Shown one piece after another: positions 63,256-64,000 of a DNA stretch of 64,000 nt. The DNA comes from Lachnospiraceae bacterium. Lineage in GTDB: Bacteria; Bacillota; Clostridia; Lachnospirales; Lachnospiraceae. Where the stretch lies: positions 1 through 64,000 of the forward strand of contig SVEN01000011.1 of assembly GCA_015057365.1 (NCBI GenBank), given 5' to 3'. The notes below the pieces were generated by a model. That model had not been told where the DNA came from. It did no database searches and saw nothing but the letters and a program-made list of their open reading frames with translations. The position numbers and the translations under genes are program-made. Position 1 is the first letter of the stretch, and every line of letters begins with the position of its first letter.

Positions 63256-63885
63256 ATGTGTGATACAGAAAATACATGGGGCCGGCAGGTCATTGAAATT
63301 GCCCTACAATACGCCAATCACCAATGGATTGCTATAGAACGGAATGTACTTCACGGGTTTGATCCGGACGGAGTGCCGGTGGATACGCCGGATGTGACAT
63401 GGACGGGGGAAGTACTTGATTGCGGTTGGTGGAAAGTTGGAGAGGTAAATAAAGGAGTTGCCTACGGATGGGGGAATGCGTCTACCATAGAAGAGTTTGA
63501 CGCCGGAATTGCGGATGGGAAGCAGGCTGGAAATGTTCCGGAGGACAAGTCCCGTATGGGGAGTAAATACAGTGTAGGTGTAGATTGTTCAGGACTTTTG
63601 ACCAGATGCTGGAATCTGCCGAAAAAGATTGCCACCAGAGATATTCCGAAGGTTGCAGATAAGATTTCTTTGGAAGAAATCAGACAAGGGGACGTATTTG
63701 CAAAGGTGGGCAGTCATGTGATGTTTTTTATTGAGTTTTTGGATGTGGAAAAGAAGCTCGTGAAAATCATAGATTCTACCAGAAGTACCGGCAAGGTGTC
63801 GATACGGGAAATGGTGGTGGAAGAATTGTTCGCGAATGGGTATGAGGTTTATCGAAAAAGGGGGTCAACCTATGATTTTACCTGA
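63256..63885 (+). CDS. NlpC/P60-like cysteine peptidase-fold protein
   Basis: A 209-residue protein with the NlpC/P60-like motif VDCSGLLTRCW (catalytic Cys near residue 112) and a following histidine in VGSHVMFFI. No signal peptide is seen, which is unusual for a cell-wall hydrolase and suggests a cytoplasmic substrate. The start is placed at 63256 (alternatively 63253) after GGGGGAG. The ATG at 63217 lies inside the -10 box of the promoter and is therefore not used. The next gene overlaps its end by 14 bases. Confidence 0.7.
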   Translation: MCDTENTWGRQVIEIALQYANHQWIAIERNVLHGFDPDGVPVDTPDVTWTGEVLDCGWWKVGEVNKGVAYGWGNASTIEEFDAGIADGKQAGNVPEDKSRMGSKYSVGVDCSGLLTRCWNLPKKIATRDIPKVADKISLEEIRQGDVFAKVGSHVMFFIEFLDVEKKLVKIIDSTRSTGKVSIREMVVEELFANGYEVYRKRGSTYDFT

Positions 63886-64000
63886 TTATCATATACATAC
63901 TTCATACTCTCCGGATTCAACAATGGACCCGGAGGAGGCTGTCCGTGCCGCAATTGCATCGGGAGTTACGGACCTTTGCTTTACGGAGCATATGGATTTG
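63872..64000 (+). CDS. PHP-domain phosphatase, partial (HisJ-like histidinol-phosphatase family)
   Basis: The first 43 residues are visible before the window ends. DYHIHTSYSPDS gives the HxH metal motif, and LCFTEHMDL gives the next metal-binding block of the PHP domain, as in HisK/HisJ histidinol phosphatases. It begins inside the preceding gene (14-base overlap), implying translational coupling. Substrate cannot be judged from this fragment. Confidence 0.75.
   Translation, partial: MILPDYHIHTSYSPDSTMDPEEAVRAAIASGVTDLCFTEHMDL

Overview
The window is a stretch of chromosome from a Gram-positive, anaerobic, Lachnospiraceae-like member of the Clostridia. This is inferred from gene order (pyrH-frr-uppS-cdsA-dxr-rseP-ispG-polC; plsX-acpP-rnc-smc-ftsY), a PolC-type replicative polymerase, an IspH-S1 fusion, Na+-translocating decarboxylase genes, strong AGGAGG ribosome-binding sites and sigma-A promoters with 17-bp spacers. 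No species name can be given from the sequence alone. Almost all genes are on the + strand; only a polysaccharide deacetylase and a cyclophilin (28977-30969) are on the - strand.

Layout. 1-1808: rpsB-tsf, followed by a terminator inside a nested inverted repeat. 2025-5703: separate units for an AraC-GNAT fusion, a DegV protein and a cardiolipin synthase. 5732-16256: folD, rimO, pgsA, a GerMN-like lipoprotein, a BaiN-type flavoprotein, cmk, ispH-S1 fusion, cheR, plsX, acpP and rnc. 16247-22938: smc, ftsY, threonine ammonia-lyase and rapZ, closed by a strong terminator. 23123-26387: four uncharacterised envelope-type genes, including a DUF3137 protein, behind a promoter overlapped by a duplicated palindromic operator. 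26485-28376: SOS-box promoter, recA, recX. 28457-30969: a YegP-like protein, then deacetylase and cyclophilin on the other strand.

31279-36409 is a five-gene biotin-dependent operon. It holds an MmdA/12S-type carboxyltransferase, an OadG-like anchor, a biotin carrier, the OadB Na+ pump and an OadA/5S-type carboxyltransferase. These are the three subunit classes of a transcarboxylase plus a sodium pump, with no biotin carboxylase. Next comes a 746-bp gap with a 311-bp imperfect palindrome (MITE-like or structured RNA) and a possible gene remnant. 37156-40198 holds a DUF6033 protein, two unknown proteins and a DUF697-like GTPase. 40210-42239 is the KtrAB potassium system, followed by a metallo-beta-lactamase-fold protein, an unknown protein, an SPOUT RNA methyltransferase and a sugar-acid dehydrogenase.

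46542-58470 is the conserved block bactofilin-pyrH-frr-uppS-cdsA-dxr-rseP-ispG-polC, which links translation, isoprenoid and phospholipid synthesis, membrane proteolysis and replication. The right end has a calcium-motif lipoprotein, two identical tandem tRNA-Glu(CUC) genes and small accessory genes: a TIGR04076-like protein, an alpha/beta hydrolase, a ComB-like phosphatase, a NUDIX protein and an NlpC/P60-like protein behind a textbook MerR-type promoter. A PHP-family gene runs off the end.

No CRISPR array, prophage, transposase or obvious defence island was seen. The most unusual items are the giant palindrome at 36457-36767, the mixed transcarboxylase/Na+-pump operon, the internal start that would release a free S1 protein from the IspH-S1 fusion, the duplicated operator at 22999-23057 and the MerR-type promoter at 63191-63221.
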